From contig NZ_FNAS01000002.1 in assembly GCF_900101995.1 (NCBI RefSeq), positions 62,001 to 126,000 on the forward strand: a stretch of 64,000 nucleotides of DNA, given 5' to 3'. Positions 54,973-63,547 of the stretch are shown one piece after another. Source of the DNA: Riemerella columbipharyngis. Lineage in GTDB: Bacteria > Bacteroidota > Bacteroidia > Flavobacteriales > Weeksellaceae. Numbering within the stretch: position 1 is the stretch's first letter; the number at the start of each line of letters is the position of its first letter. The notes under the pieces were generated by a model that did not search any database, was not told the DNA's origin, and saw nothing but the letters and a program-made list of their open reading frames with translations. The position numbers and the translations under genes are program-made.

Positions 54973-55899
54973 ATGAAAGTAACTGTAGTAGGTGCAGGTG
55001 CAGTAGGTGCGAGTTGCGCCGAATACATTGCCATTAAAAATTTCTGTTCAGAAGTTGTATTATTGGACATCAAAGAAGGGTTTGCCGAAGGTAAAGCAAT
55101 GGACCTGATGCAAACAGCTTCTCTAAACGGATTTGACACAAAAATCACAGGAGTAACAAGCGATTACTCCAAAACTGCAGGATCTGATGTAGCAGTAATC
55201 ACTTCCGGTATCCCGAGAAAACCTGGAATGACGAGAGAAGAGCTTATTGGCATCAATGCCGGTATCGTAAAAGAAGTGACCGAAAACTTAGTAAAGTATT
55301 CACCTAATGTTATTATCATTGTGGTATCCAATCCTATGGACACAATGGCTTACCTTGTACACAAAACTTCAGGATTACCAAAAGAAAGAATTATAGGTAT
55401 GGGTGGAGCATTAGACAGTGCAAGATTTAAGTATAGACTGGCAGAAGCTTTAGGCTGTCCAATCTCTGATGTAGATGGAATGGTAATAGCCGCTCACTCT
55501 GATAAAGGTATGCTTCCTCTAATGAGCAAAGCAACCAGAAATGGAGTTCCCGCAACTGATTTCCTTAGCAAAGAACAACAAAACTATGTGATAGAAGAAA
55601 CCAAAGTAGGAGGAGCTACTCTTACTAAACTTTTGGGTACTTCTGCTTGGTATGCACCTGGTGCTGCAGTATCTGCTATCGTTCAAGCAATTGCTTGCGA
55701 CCAAAAGAAAATGATACCTTGTTCTGTAATGCTTAATGGAGAATACGGAGAATCCGATATTTGTATGGGAGTTCCTGTAATCATTGGTAAAAATGGTGTA
55801 GAAAAAATCGTAAACATCAACCTTACTGATGCTGAAAAAGCAAAATTTGCAGACTCTGCAAAAGCAGTAAGAGAAGTAAACGGCGATTTGAAATTCTAA
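54973..55899 (+). CDS. mdh: Malate dehydrogenase
   Basis: The 308-residue NAD-dependent enzyme of the LDH-like MDH type has GAGAVGASCAEYIA (NAD fold), the substrate loop GIPRKPGMTREELIGINAGIV with both arginines, VSNPMDTMAYLV (aspartate region), and AHSDKGMLPL with the catalytic histidine. It interconverts malate and oxaloacetate. Length is normal; a shared terminator follows. Confidence 0.96.
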   Translation: MKVTVVGAGAVGASCAEYIAIKNFCSEVVLLDIKEGFAEGKAMDLMQTASLNGFDTKITGVTSDYSKTAGSDVAVITSGIPRKPGMTREELIGINAGIVKEVTENLVKYSPNVIIIVVSNPMDTMAYLVHKTSGLPKERIIGMGGALDSARFKYRLAEALGCPISDVDGMVIAAHSDKGMLPLMSKATRNGVPATDFLSKEQQNYVIEETKVGGATLTKLLGTSAWYAPGAAVSAIVQAIACDQKKMIPCSVMLNGEYGESDICMGVPVIIGKNGVEKIVNINLTDAEKAKFADSAKAVREVNGDLKF

Positions 55900-55922
55900 A
55901 CTAAAGAATTGATATAAATTAA

Positions 55923-55951
55923 AATAAGCTGTCCAATAGGGCAGCTTATTT
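55923..55951. terminator. Terminator between mdh and the M42 peptidase
   Basis: AATAAGCTGTCC (55923-55934) pairs with GGGCAGCTTATT (55939-55950) with one G-U pair, followed by T on the plus strand and A/T on the minus strand. Confidence 0.85.
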
Positions 55952-55954
55952 GTT

Positions 55955-57028
55955 TTAATGGTATGTAAGTTTCATTTCCGGTTTTATACTAAGTAATGTT
56001 TCGTAGATAAGTAAAATTACATTCCTTACATCTTCCTTATTCACCATCTCTACAGTGGTATGCATATATCTTAAAGGCAAGGATATAAGTGCCGACGGTA
56101 CACCTCCATTAGAATGAGCAAAGGCGTCTGTATCCGTACCGGTAGAACGGCTGGCTGCTGCCCTCTGAAAAGGAATTTTTTTCTTTTGAGCTGTTTTCAC
56201 AATAAGCTCTCTAATATTGTGATGCACACTCGGCGCAAAGAACACCACCGGACCATCACCACACTTTTGATCACCTTCTTTTTTCTTATCGATAAAAGGC
56301 GTTGTCGTATCGTGAGTAACATCAGTTACTATTGCAATATTTGGTTTAATGGTATCTGCTATCATGTCTGCCCCATAAAGTCCCACCTCTTCTTGCACAG
56401 AATTGGTAATATAAAGCCCAAACGGAAGTTTTTTCTTATTCTCTTTCAGTAATCTCGCTACCTCTGCAATCATAAAGCCACCTATACGATTGTCTAAAGC
56501 TCTGCAAACAAAATAACGGTCGTTCATTTCAAAAAACTTATCCGGATAAGTAATCATACAGCCTACATAGATCCCCATTTCCTCCACTTCTTTTTTGGAA
56601 GTTGCCCCACAGTCTATGAATATATTACTGATCTTAGGTATAGGTTCATCTTGTTTTGCTCTGGTATGAATCGCCGGCCAACCAAAAACACCTTTTACGA
56701 TACCTTTTTCCCCGTGTATATGAACCACTTTGGAAGGTGCTATCGTTTGGTCTGAACCTCCATTGCGAATAACATAGATGAGCCCGTCATCAGTAATATA
56801 ATTAACATACCAAGAGATTTCATCAGCGTGGGCTTCTATTACCACTTTGAACTCTGCTTCGGGATTAATAATGCCGTAAGCCGTGCCATAGTGGTCCACA
56901 CGAATCTCATCTACATAAGGACGGATATAGTCCATCCAAATTTCTTGCCCGTTTCTTTCGTAGCCTGTCGGAGAGGCTTCATTAAGATAATTCTCTAAAA
57001 ATGATAAAGATTTCTTCTCAAATTTCAT
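55955..57028 (-). CDS. M42-family metallo-aminopeptidase
   Basis: The 357-residue enzyme shows metal ligands in VIEAHADEISW (H, D), QEEVGLYGADM (catalytic EE), and VTDVTHDTTTP; the PDZ-like insertion typical of M42 is between about 70 and 160. It removes N-terminal residues from peptides and forms dodecamers in relatives. The 5' end overlaps the divergent DUF4294 upstream frame but not its chosen start. Confidence 0.93.
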   Translation of the reverse strand: MKFEKKSLSFLENYLNEASPTGYERNGQEIWMDYIRPYVDEIRVDHYGTAYGIINPEAEFKVVIEAHADEISWYVNYITDDGLIYVIRNGGSDQTIAPSKVVHIHGEKGIVKGVFGWPAIHTRAKQDEPIPKISNIFIDCGATSKKEVEEMGIYVGCMITYPDKFFEMNDRYFVCRALDNRIGGFMIAEVARLLKENKKKLPFGLYITNSVQEEVGLYGADMIADTIKPNIAIVTDVTHDTTTPFIDKKKEGDQKCGDGPVVFFAPSVHHNIRELIVKTAQKKKIPFQRAAASRSTGTDTDAFAHSNGGVPSALISLPLRYMHTTVEMVNKEDVRNVILLIYETLLSIKPEMKLTYH

Positions 57029-57033
57029 ACAAA

Positions 57034-57047
57034 GGAATGATTTTTGC
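57034..57047 (+). promoter_or_regulatory. Weak sigma-54-like site before the DUF4294 gene
   Basis: GGAATGATTTTTGC has GG and GC 10 bases apart and TTTGC at -12, but the rest of the -24 element does not match. Start expected near 57059, before ATG 57085. Low confidence. Confidence 0.2.
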
Positions 57048-57084
57048 GTGTTTAACTTTCGATTATTTTAACGCTGTAAAAGTA

Positions 57085-57795
57085 ATGAATTTTAAGTTAT
57101 TTTCCTCTGTATTTTGTTTGATTTTAGGTTTTTTAACCTTTGCTCAAAACGCTAATGGCATTAAGGTAAAACCTTTGTCCGAATATCCACAAGATAAAAT
57201 CCAAACCGATAAGTTTGGAAATCGTTTTTATTATGATGCCCAGCAGAAAGCTAAAATATATAATATCAATGACGAGCCGGTCATTGTAATGGACGAAATT
57301 GTATTGGTGGCTAAACCTCATTTTAACAACAGATTAGACCGAAATTTCTACTCCTTTCTTAGTAAAAAACTAAACCGAGTTTATCCTCTTTTTCTTCAAG
57401 CTTTGTATCAATACCGAGAAATATCCGAAGAAACTGCTAATATGAGTGATAAAAAAGAAAGAAGAAAATTCATAAAAGCGAAACAACAAGAACTTGCAAA
57501 TCAGTACGAGGCAAAACTACGAGATCTTACAACTACGGAAGGTCGTGTATTTGCCAAGCTAATGTATCGTGCCACTGGAAAGACGGTATATCAAATCATA
57601 AAAGAACTGAAGGGAGGCTGGAGTGCTTTCTGGTGGAATGTAAAAGGCAACCTTGCCAACGTAGAAATAAATGAGCCTTACGCCCCTCATAAAAACAGAG
57701 AAGATGCATTCATAGAATCGCTCCTTCAATCCAATTGGAATATGGGCTACCTAAGACCCTACGATGGCTATCAAAATTTTCAAATAAAAAAATAA
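57085..57795 (+). CDS. DUF4294 domain secreted protein
   Basis: About 236 residues from MNFKLFSSVFCLILGFLTFAQN, which gives a signal peptide; the frame opens 28 codons earlier inside the M42 gene's start region. The core VIVMDEIVLVAKPHFNNRLDRNFYSFLSKKLNRVYPLFLQAL and GRVFAKLMYRATGKTVYQIIKELKGGWSAFWW is conserved in Flavobacteriia as DUF4294. The role is unknown. The S1/P1 nuclease gene follows 18 bases later, so they are probably cotranscribed. Confidence 0.82.
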   Translation: MNFKLFSSVFCLILGFLTFAQNANGIKVKPLSEYPQDKIQTDKFGNRFYYDAQQKAKIYNINDEPVIVMDEIVLVAKPHFNNRLDRNFYSFLSKKLNRVYPLFLQALYQYREISEETANMSDKKERRKFIKAKQQELANQYEAKLRDLTTTEGRVFAKLMYRATGKTVYQIIKELKGGWSAFWWNVKGNLANVEINEPYAPHKNREDAFIESLLQSNWNMGYLRPYDGYQNFQIKK

Positions 57796-57813
57796 AAAAC
57801 CTTAACAACAATT

Positions 57814-58605
57814 ATGAAAACCAAAACAAGCATTTTAGCATTTATGCTCCTAATGGTGTTTCAGAATGCTTTTGCATGGGGAACCATAGGGCATAGAGTA
57901 GTTGCAGAGATTGCAGAAAACCACCTCTCGCTTAAAGCAAAAAAAAATCTAAAGAAAATTATTGGCAACCAAAAGTTAGCAAACTGGGCAAACTGGGCAG
58001 ATTTTATAAAATCTGATACCACAGGCGTATGGAAACCTACTTACAGCTGGCATTATTTAGACTTGAAACCTGCCAAAAATTTCCCTGATTTTGTAAAAGA
58101 GCTTAAAGCTGTCAAAGGACCTAACCTATATACTCAAATAAAAATGTTGTCCGAACAAATAAAAAACAAAAATACTTCGCCCAAAGACCGAAGAATAGCT
58201 CTAATATTTTTAATCCACCTGATGGGCGATATGTCGCAGCCTCTGCATGTGGGACGCGAAGAAGATTTAGGCGGAAACAAAATAAATGTAAAATTTTTCA
58301 ACAAACCTACTAATCTACACAGCGTATGGGACGACAAGCTAATCGATTTCCAAAAATACAGCTATACGGAATTTGCCCAAGTCTTAGACACAAAATCTCC
58401 AAAAGAAGTAAAAAAAATCCAAAGCGGAACATTGGAACAATGGCTCTACGAAACCCAACAAGCCACTAATAAAATCTACGCCGATATAAAACCCGATGAA
58501 AACTTAAAGTACTATTACAACTACAAATTTAAAGATTTACTGGAATACCAACTTCTTTCAGGCGGATTAAGACTGGCCAAAATACTTAATGAAGTGCTGA
58601 AATAA
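57814..58605 (+). CDS. S1/P1-type secreted nuclease
   Basis: The 263-residue protein has a signal peptide (MKTKTSILAFMLLMVFQNAFA) and the mature N-terminal tryptophan W-G of this zinc nuclease family (AWGTIGHRVVAEIAENHL). Zinc ligands are visible in WADFIKSD, SWHYLDL, FLIHLMGDMSQPLHVGREEDLGGN and NLHSVWDD. It cleaves single-stranded nucleic acid outside the cell and could supply nucleotides for salvage. Confidence 0.95.
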   Translation: MKTKTSILAFMLLMVFQNAFAWGTIGHRVVAEIAENHLSLKAKKNLKKIIGNQKLANWANWADFIKSDTTGVWKPTYSWHYLDLKPAKNFPDFVKELKAVKGPNLYTQIKMLSEQIKNKNTSPKDRRIALIFLIHLMGDMSQPLHVGREEDLGGNKINVKFFNKPTNLHSVWDDKLIDFQKYSYTEFAQVLDTKSPKEVKKIQSGTLEQWLYETQQATNKIYADIKPDENLKYYYNYKFKDLLEYQLLSGGLRLAKILNEVLK

Positions 58606-58612
58606 TTTTTCA

Positions 58613-58645
58613 AAAGGCTACTAAATTTTAGTAGCTTTATTTTTC
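58613..58645. terminator. Terminator after the S1/P1 nuclease
   Basis: AAAGGCTACTAAA (58613-58625) pairs with TTTAGTAGCTTT (58627-58638) with a one-base bulge, then ATTTTT. It also serves the convergent DUF493 gene. Confidence 0.75.
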
Positions 58646-58951
58646 TTACAACATCATAATATCAGGAATGTTTCCTGCGGATTTATAGATCTTTATCACT
58701 TGTGCCGCATCTAATACAAAAACTTGGGCACTTATAGAGATATATTTCCCGTTTTTACTCTCACGAGTAGAGATTGTGTTCTTAGTTCCGTCAAATATTT
58801 TATATACTTCCGTAAGTTTTTCTTTATCATTAGGAACAATGAATTTGAAAAGGTAATCTTCGGGAAAGCTGTGGGCTTCCGTCAATTTTTCTTCGAGAGA
58901 TTTATAAAAATCCTCCGGAGTTTGATTGGGGTTATCTTGAAATATCTGCAT
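58646..58951 (-). CDS. DUF493 family protein
   Basis: The 101-residue protein has the YbeD/DUF493 pattern: FPEDYLFKFIVPNDKEKLTEVYKIF and the SxRESKNGKYISISAQVFVLDAAQVIKIYK core, an ACT-like regulatory fold. Its biochemical role is unknown. It follows the marC gene by about 10 bases. Confidence 0.88.
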   Translation of the reverse strand: MQIFQDNPNQTPEDFYKSLEEKLTEAHSFPEDYLFKFIVPNDKEKLTEVYKIFDGTKNTISTRESKNGKYISISAQVFVLDAAQVIKIYKSAGNIPDIMML

Positions 58952-58961
58952 TTTTTAATAA

Positions 58962-59576
58962 TTAAAATAACAATTTAATACCTGCAATTACCATACCAGT
59001 ACCCATAATGGCAAGAATAAGCCCCATAAGCTTATCCAGAACGCTTATTACATTCCGTCCAAGCTTAGAGAGGATAAAGTCTCCATACTTCAATGCCAGA
59101 TAATTGATATACAAGACAAAAGTTACGATTACTGTTACAATAAAAAGATGGATGTAGCCGGTATTAGAAATAAAATCCATTGTAGTAACAATAGTACCAG
59201 GGCCGGACAATAGAGGAATAGCTAAGGGAGAAATAGCAATACTGTCATCTAACTCTATATCTGCTGGCATCTTCTTGGTCCCTGCAGTCCTTGATTGCAA
59301 CATATCAAAACCTATCTTAAATATCAAAATCCCTCCGGTAATCTTAAACGCTGGTATTGTAATTCCAAAAATAGAAAATATAAATTTCCCAAGTAAAACG
59401 AAAGCAATAATAATAACCAAAGCTACAATGCACGCTTTCTTAATAATGTACCGTTTTTGTTCTGCTGTATAGCCACTCAAAACTCCTGTAAATGCAGGAA
59501 TACTTGTGAGAGGATTCAACATCGCAATTAAACCTGTAAAAACTGTTAATGAAAATGCAAAAAGCTGGTTGTCCAT
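58962..59576 (-). CDS. MarC-family membrane protein
   Basis: About 204 residues from MDNQLFAFSLTVFTGLIAM; the 10 codons before it are unlikely. Six hydrophobic segments and the family motifs LNPLTSIPAF, ISPLAIPLLSGPGTIVTTM are intact. MarC proteins are inner-membrane proteins of uncertain function; older links to multiple antibiotic resistance are not supported. It is downstream of dinB. Confidence 0.9.
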   Translation of the reverse strand: MDNQLFAFSLTVFTGLIAMLNPLTSIPAFTGVLSGYTAEQKRYIIKKACIVALVIIIAFVLLGKFIFSIFGITIPAFKITGGILIFKIGFDMLQSRTAGTKKMPADIELDDSIAISPLAIPLLSGPGTIVTTMDFISNTGYIHLFIVTVIVTFVLYINYLALKYGDFILSKLGRNVISVLDKLMGLILAIMGTGMVIAGIKLLF

Positions 59577-59623
59577 ATGCTGAAAAATTTCTTGCAAAAG
59601 TAACAAAAATTCAACTTACATTT

Positions 59624-60724
59624 TCATAAATCCTCAAAAGGAATTTTCAATTGTACATAGACCGTCTTTTGTCCGCTTGTATTCAGCCCCGATATAGAAA
59701 GCCCCAACAGCCGTACCGCCCTATCGTAGGGTCTCAGCTCCCATAGCCTTAAAGCATTTGTATAAAACTCGTCTGCGGTTTCGTAATAGTGTTCCTGTGT
59801 TTTGCTGCGTGTGTAGAGCGAGAAATCCTTGTATTTTATTTTTAGCGTCAGTGTTTTTCCTTTAATAGATTTGGCAGCAGCTCGGTTATAAAGCTCTATG
59901 CTTAATGATTTCAATTTATCGTAGAGATGAGCCTCCTCATCAATATTTTCATCAAAAGTATGCTCTACCCCTATGCTTTTTGGAGTTCTATTGGGTTTCA
60001 CAGGGCTAAGGTGAATTCCTCTGACAACATTGTAATAATATTCTCCTGACTTTCCAAAATACTGTATCAGAAAGTTTTTATCTTTACCCCTAAGGTCTTT
60101 GCCTCTGTATATGCCTAAACTAAACATTTTAGCCGCAGTAACCTTTCCTATGCCATAAAATTTCTCTATAGGCAGTTCTTCCAGAAAATTCAAAACTTTT
60201 TGAGGGTGTATCGTTTTTTGTCCATTGGGCTTATTGATATCCGAGGCTACTTTAGCCAAAAACTTATTAACTGAAATCCCGGCAGAAGCCGTAAGCCCCG
60301 TAGTCTGATATATTTTTTGCCTAATCTCTTTTGCAATCTGATTGGCAGAACTTATATTTTTTTTATTTTGGGTAACATCCAGATAGGCTTCGTCCAAAGA
60401 TAAAGGCTCTACTAAATCTGTATATTCCAAAAAGATATTCCTAATGATTTTGGAAATTTCTTTGTATCGTGAAAATCTTGGCTTTGCAAAAATAAGATGA
60501 GGACATTTCTCTTTCGCTATTTTGGCAGACATTGCCGAGCGGACACCATACTTCCTTGCCTCGTAGCTCGCTGCCGCCACCACGCCTCGATGCTCATATC
60601 CTACTGCTACCGGCTTACCTTTCAATTCGGGGAAATCGTGTTGCTCTACAGACGCATAGAAAGCATCCATATCAATATGGATAATTTTTCTTTGGGGCAG
60701 AGAATCAGAAACACGAGACTTCAT
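59624..60724 (-). CDS. dinB: DNA polymerase IV
   Basis: The 366-residue Y-family polymerase has HIDMDAFYASVEQ (first catalytic aspartate), SLDEAYLDVT (second pair), the thumb helix-hairpin-helix GIGKVTAAKMFSLGI and a little-finger domain. The C-terminal end QLKIPFEDL resembles a beta-clamp binding tail. It copies past damage with low fidelity. No LexA box was seen before it. Confidence 0.95.
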   Translation of the reverse strand: MKSRVSDSLPQRKIIHIDMDAFYASVEQHDFPELKGKPVAVGYEHRGVVAAASYEARKYGVRSAMSAKIAKEKCPHLIFAKPRFSRYKEISKIIRNIFLEYTDLVEPLSLDEAYLDVTQNKKNISSANQIAKEIRQKIYQTTGLTASAGISVNKFLAKVASDINKPNGQKTIHPQKVLNFLEELPIEKFYGIGKVTAAKMFSLGIYRGKDLRGKDKNFLIQYFGKSGEYYYNVVRGIHLSPVKPNRTPKSIGVEHTFDENIDEEAHLYDKLKSLSIELYNRAAAKSIKGKTLTLKIKYKDFSLYTRSKTQEHYYETADEFYTNALRLWELRPYDRAVRLLGLSISGLNTSGQKTVYVQLKIPFEDL

Positions 60725-60785
60725 CTTATAATTTCATATTGATTAACCTATCTCGTGTTTCAAATATTTTATAGATACAAGTGAC

Positions 60786-61601
60786 TTAGTGATAATTTTT
60801 CACTACACCTTTCACTATTTTTATCACACTTGGCATTGCTTTATTAGCAGCGGCTAAAACTTCCTCGTGAGAAACATTAAAGGAAATCTCAGGACCACCG
60901 AGATCCGTAATGATAGAAATACCAAAAACATCCATTCCTTGATGCTTTGCTACAATTACCTCTGGTACTGTACTCATACCTACAGCATCGCCGCCTATGG
61001 CACGAACCATTCCATACTCTGCTGGGGTTTCAAAGGTAGGACCTTGAAGGGCTACATAGACACCGCTGTGTACTTTGATATCTGCTGATTGTGCTACATC
61101 TTCGGCTATTCTAAGCATTTCTCTATTGTAAGGCTCGCTCATATCCACAAAACGAGGCCCCAACTCATCGTAGTTTCTTCCTCTTAGCGGATGCTCTGGT
61201 ATCATATTGATATGGTCATTGATAAGCATTATATCTGCTACCCTGAAATTAGGATTTACCCCACCAGAAGCATTAGACACAATAAGATTTTTGATGCCTA
61301 AAAGATGAAAAACACGGAAAGGAAAAGTCACCGTTTCGATAGAGTGTCCCTCGTAGTAGTGAAATCTCCCACTCATCATAAGCACCTTTTTACCTTCCAG
61401 AATACCATAGATAAGTTTTCCACCGTGCCCTGCTACGGTAGTCTGAGGGAAATTAGGAATTTTCTTATAATCCAATACATGAATAGCTTCCACCTCATCT
61501 TTCAACTTACCAAGACCGGAGCCTAATACAATGGCAAAGTCAGGTGTTTCTTTGATTATATTTTTAATAAAATCCGCTGTTTGTTTAAATTTTTCTAACA
61601 T
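60786..61601 (-). CDS. punA: Purine nucleoside phosphorylase
   Basis: The 271-residue trimeric-type PNP has VLGSGLG (phosphate), SGRFHYYEGH, VSNASGGVNP, and MSTVPEVIVAKH with the purine-binding glutamate. It splits purine nucleosides with phosphate and so feeds salvage next to the de novo genes. Its start overlaps the last 17 bases of lpxK on the minus strand, so they are translated from one message. Confidence 0.95.
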   Translation of the reverse strand: MLEKFKQTADFIKNIIKETPDFAIVLGSGLGKLKDEVEAIHVLDYKKIPNFPQTTVAGHGGKLIYGILEGKKVLMMSGRFHYYEGHSIETVTFPFRVFHLLGIKNLIVSNASGGVNPNFRVADIMLINDHINMIPEHPLRGRNYDELGPRFVDMSEPYNREMLRIAEDVAQSADIKVHSGVYVALQGPTFETPAEYGMVRAIGGDAVGMSTVPEVIVAKHQGMDVFGISIITDLGGPEISFNVSHEEVLAAANKAMPSVIKIVKGVVKNYH

Positions 61602-62610
61602 AATTTATTATTTTATTATTAAAATCCTCCACCCTATCAATCTCTACATTGATGGGCCAATAGTATAATTTCTCTCTTAGTTGATCAAAAGTTTTTAACC
61701 TCACATAGTCTTTCTCTGTGGTCAGAATAAGCTTGTAGTCTCCCATTTTTTTGTATTCGCCTACAATTTTCTTTACATCTGCATCTGAAAAACTATGATG
61801 GTCTGGAAATTTTAGATGCTTTACTTTCTTAGCAAACCTATCCAAATGCTTCAACAATGGCTTAGGATTAGCAATCCCAGTAATCAGCAAGATGTCGTAA
61901 TAAGCCAGATTATTATCAGGAAGTTTCTCTGTTTTTGAAAAAACATTTTCATCATAGCTTATCGTAGAGAAATAAACTTCTTGATGAGGTGTTGGTTTTA
62001 TTCTTGATATGTAATACCGTTTTTTCTCCTCTGTAATATCCGATGGGCATTTGGATACCATAATAACATCTGCCCTTTTCATTCCGTTTCGGCTTTCCCT
62101 TAAATCCCCTGCGGGGAGTATAAAATCTTTGAAATAAGGGTCGTTATAATCCGTCATCAAGATATTGAATCCAGCTTTGATACTGCGGTGCTGGTAGGCG
62201 TCGTCTAAAATCAACACTCCTAAATCCATATCGCTGATAATTTTTTTAGCTCCAAATACACGGTCTTCGCATACGCCTATTACAAATTTGTTTTTGAAGC
62301 GTTCAAAAAGCTGCATTGCCTCGTCCCCCACCATTTTATAATTGCTGTCGTAGTTGGTAATTTTGTAGCCTTTGGTCTTTCTCCCATATCCTCTTGAAAG
62401 TACCCCTGTGCGGTATCTTTTAGACAAAAGCTCTGCCAGATACATTACCATAGGTGATTTTCCGCTCCCTCCTACGGACAAATTCCCTACATTGATGATA
62501 GGTGTCCTAAACGAAGTGGAACGAAACAATCCTATATCATAAGCTTTATTTCTAAAAGAGGTCCCTATATGATACAAAACAGAAAAAGGATAAAGATACC
62601 ATCTCTTCAT
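61585..62610 (-). CDS. lpxK: Tetraacyldisaccharide 4'-kinase LpxK
   Basis: The 341-residue enzyme phosphorylates the lipid A disaccharide at the inner membrane. N-terminal membrane-association region, P-loop VGNLSVGGSGKSPMV, DDAYQHR (catalytic aspartate region) and ISRGYGRK are intact. Length is normal. It overlaps the phosphorylase start. Confidence 0.95.
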   Translation of the reverse strand: MKRWYLYPFSVLYHIGTSFRNKAYDIGLFRSTSFRTPIINVGNLSVGGSGKSPMVMYLAELLSKRYRTGVLSRGYGRKTKGYKITNYDSNYKMVGDEAMQLFERFKNKFVIGVCEDRVFGAKKIISDMDLGVLILDDAYQHRSIKAGFNILMTDYNDPYFKDFILPAGDLRESRNGMKRADVIMVSKCPSDITEEKKRYYISRIKPTPHQEVYFSTISYDENVFSKTEKLPDNNLAYYDILLITGIANPKPLLKHLDRFAKKVKHLKFPDHHSFSDADVKKIVGEYKKMGDYKLILTTEKDYVRLKTFDQLREKLYYWPINVEIDRVEDFNNKIINYVRKI

Positions 62611-62712
62611 TGTAAGACGCAGTTACAAATTTCCGAGTACAAAAGTAGTAAAATTATCGGTTTTAAGCAGGAAAAACTAAAGCTTTTTCACTAAAAAACC
62701 AATACCGCATTT

Positions 62713-63411
62713 TCACCTCCCTAACACAAATACCGAAGGGATTTTATGCAAATCAGGTTTGTTTTTAGCCCAAAACTTAATAGGCTGAGTGCTAATGAAT
62801 TCATCGCTCGGGTGATTGATATTTGCTGCTATACAGAGCTGAGCGTTAGGATTCAAGACTTTACACAAATCCTCTACCATAGCATTATTCCGATAAGGAG
62901 TTTCCATAAAAATTTGAGAATATCCCGTTCTCTGTACAACCTCTTCCAGGTGCTTTATCTTCTTTTTCCGTTCAGCCTTATCTATCGGCAGGTAGCCGTT
63001 AAAAGTAAAATTCTGCCCATTAAAACCACTCGAAATAAGTGCCAAAATGATAGACGACGGTCCGCTGATGGGTACCACTCGGATTTGATTTTTGTGTGCC
63101 CATTTTACCATAATGTTTCCAGGATCTGCTATACACGGCAACCCTGCTTCTGAAAGCAACCCAAAATCCTGCCCTTGCTTCATCAAATCTTGAGCTTCTG
63201 CCAAATCAGAAGTTTCGGAGTATTTGTCAAGCAAATACAATTTGAGTGCAGACTGGGGTTTCTCCGGACAGAAAAACTTAATTACTCTGCGTGCGGTCTT
63301 TTCGTTTTCCACAAAAAAATAATCCGTATTCAGAATGTAAGATTTAATGGCAGGTGCAAAATACTCCAAAGGTGTTTGCTCCGTAAGATATGCCGGAATA
63401 AGGAATAACAC
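62713..63411 (-). CDS. RsmI-like SAM-dependent methylase, short form
   Basis: The 232-residue protein has a tetrapyrrole-methylase fold: LSEAGLPCIADPG, VPISGPSSIILALISSGF and FMETPYRNN. Canonical RsmI (16S rRNA 2'-O-methylation at C1402) is about 280 residues with GTPxISDPG; this shorter form is common in Bacteroidetes and its substrate is inferred only. A second hairpin lies upstream of it. Confidence 0.82.
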   Translation of the reverse strand: MLFLIPAYLTEQTPLEYFAPAIKSYILNTDYFFVENEKTARRVIKFFCPEKPQSALKLYLLDKYSETSDLAEAQDLMKQGQDFGLLSEAGLPCIADPGNIMVKWAHKNQIRVVPISGPSSIILALISSGFNGQNFTFNGYLPIDKAERKKKIKHLEEVVQRTGYSQIFMETPYRNNAMVEDLCKVLNPNAQLCIAANINHPSDEFISTQPIKFWAKNKPDLHKIPSVFVLGR

Positions 63412-63441
63412 TTTAATTCGTTTTTGTTGTTATTATTAAAA

Positions 63442-63468
63442 AAAACTTCTGCTCGAGAAGTTTTGAAT
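63442..63468 (-). terminator. Hairpin upstream of the RsmI-like gene
   Basis: AAAACTTCT (63442-63450) pairs perfectly with AGAAGTTTT (63456-63464). Minus-strand T residues follow toward the methylase start, so this may be a second terminator of the TPR gene or an attenuator for the methylase. Confidence 0.55.
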
Positions 63469-63500
63469 TCATTTCGTCTATCTGGTATAAAAAGACTTAA

Positions 63501-63541
63501 AAGAACAAGCCGCTCCAAAATTTCTGAAACGACTTATTCTT
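63501..63541 (-). terminator. Terminator after the TPR gene
   Basis: AAGAACAAGCCGCTCC (63501-63516) pairs with GAAACGACTTATTCTT (63526-63541) using several G-U pairs, just past the TPR stop; the minus strand ends in TTTTAAG. Confidence 0.65.
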
Positions 63542-63547
63542 AATTTT

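Noticed and set aside
57034-57047. A third firm sigma-54 promoter, before DUF4294
   Set aside because: Only GG, GC spacing and TTTGC fit; the -24 side lacks TGGCA, so it is listed only with low confidence.
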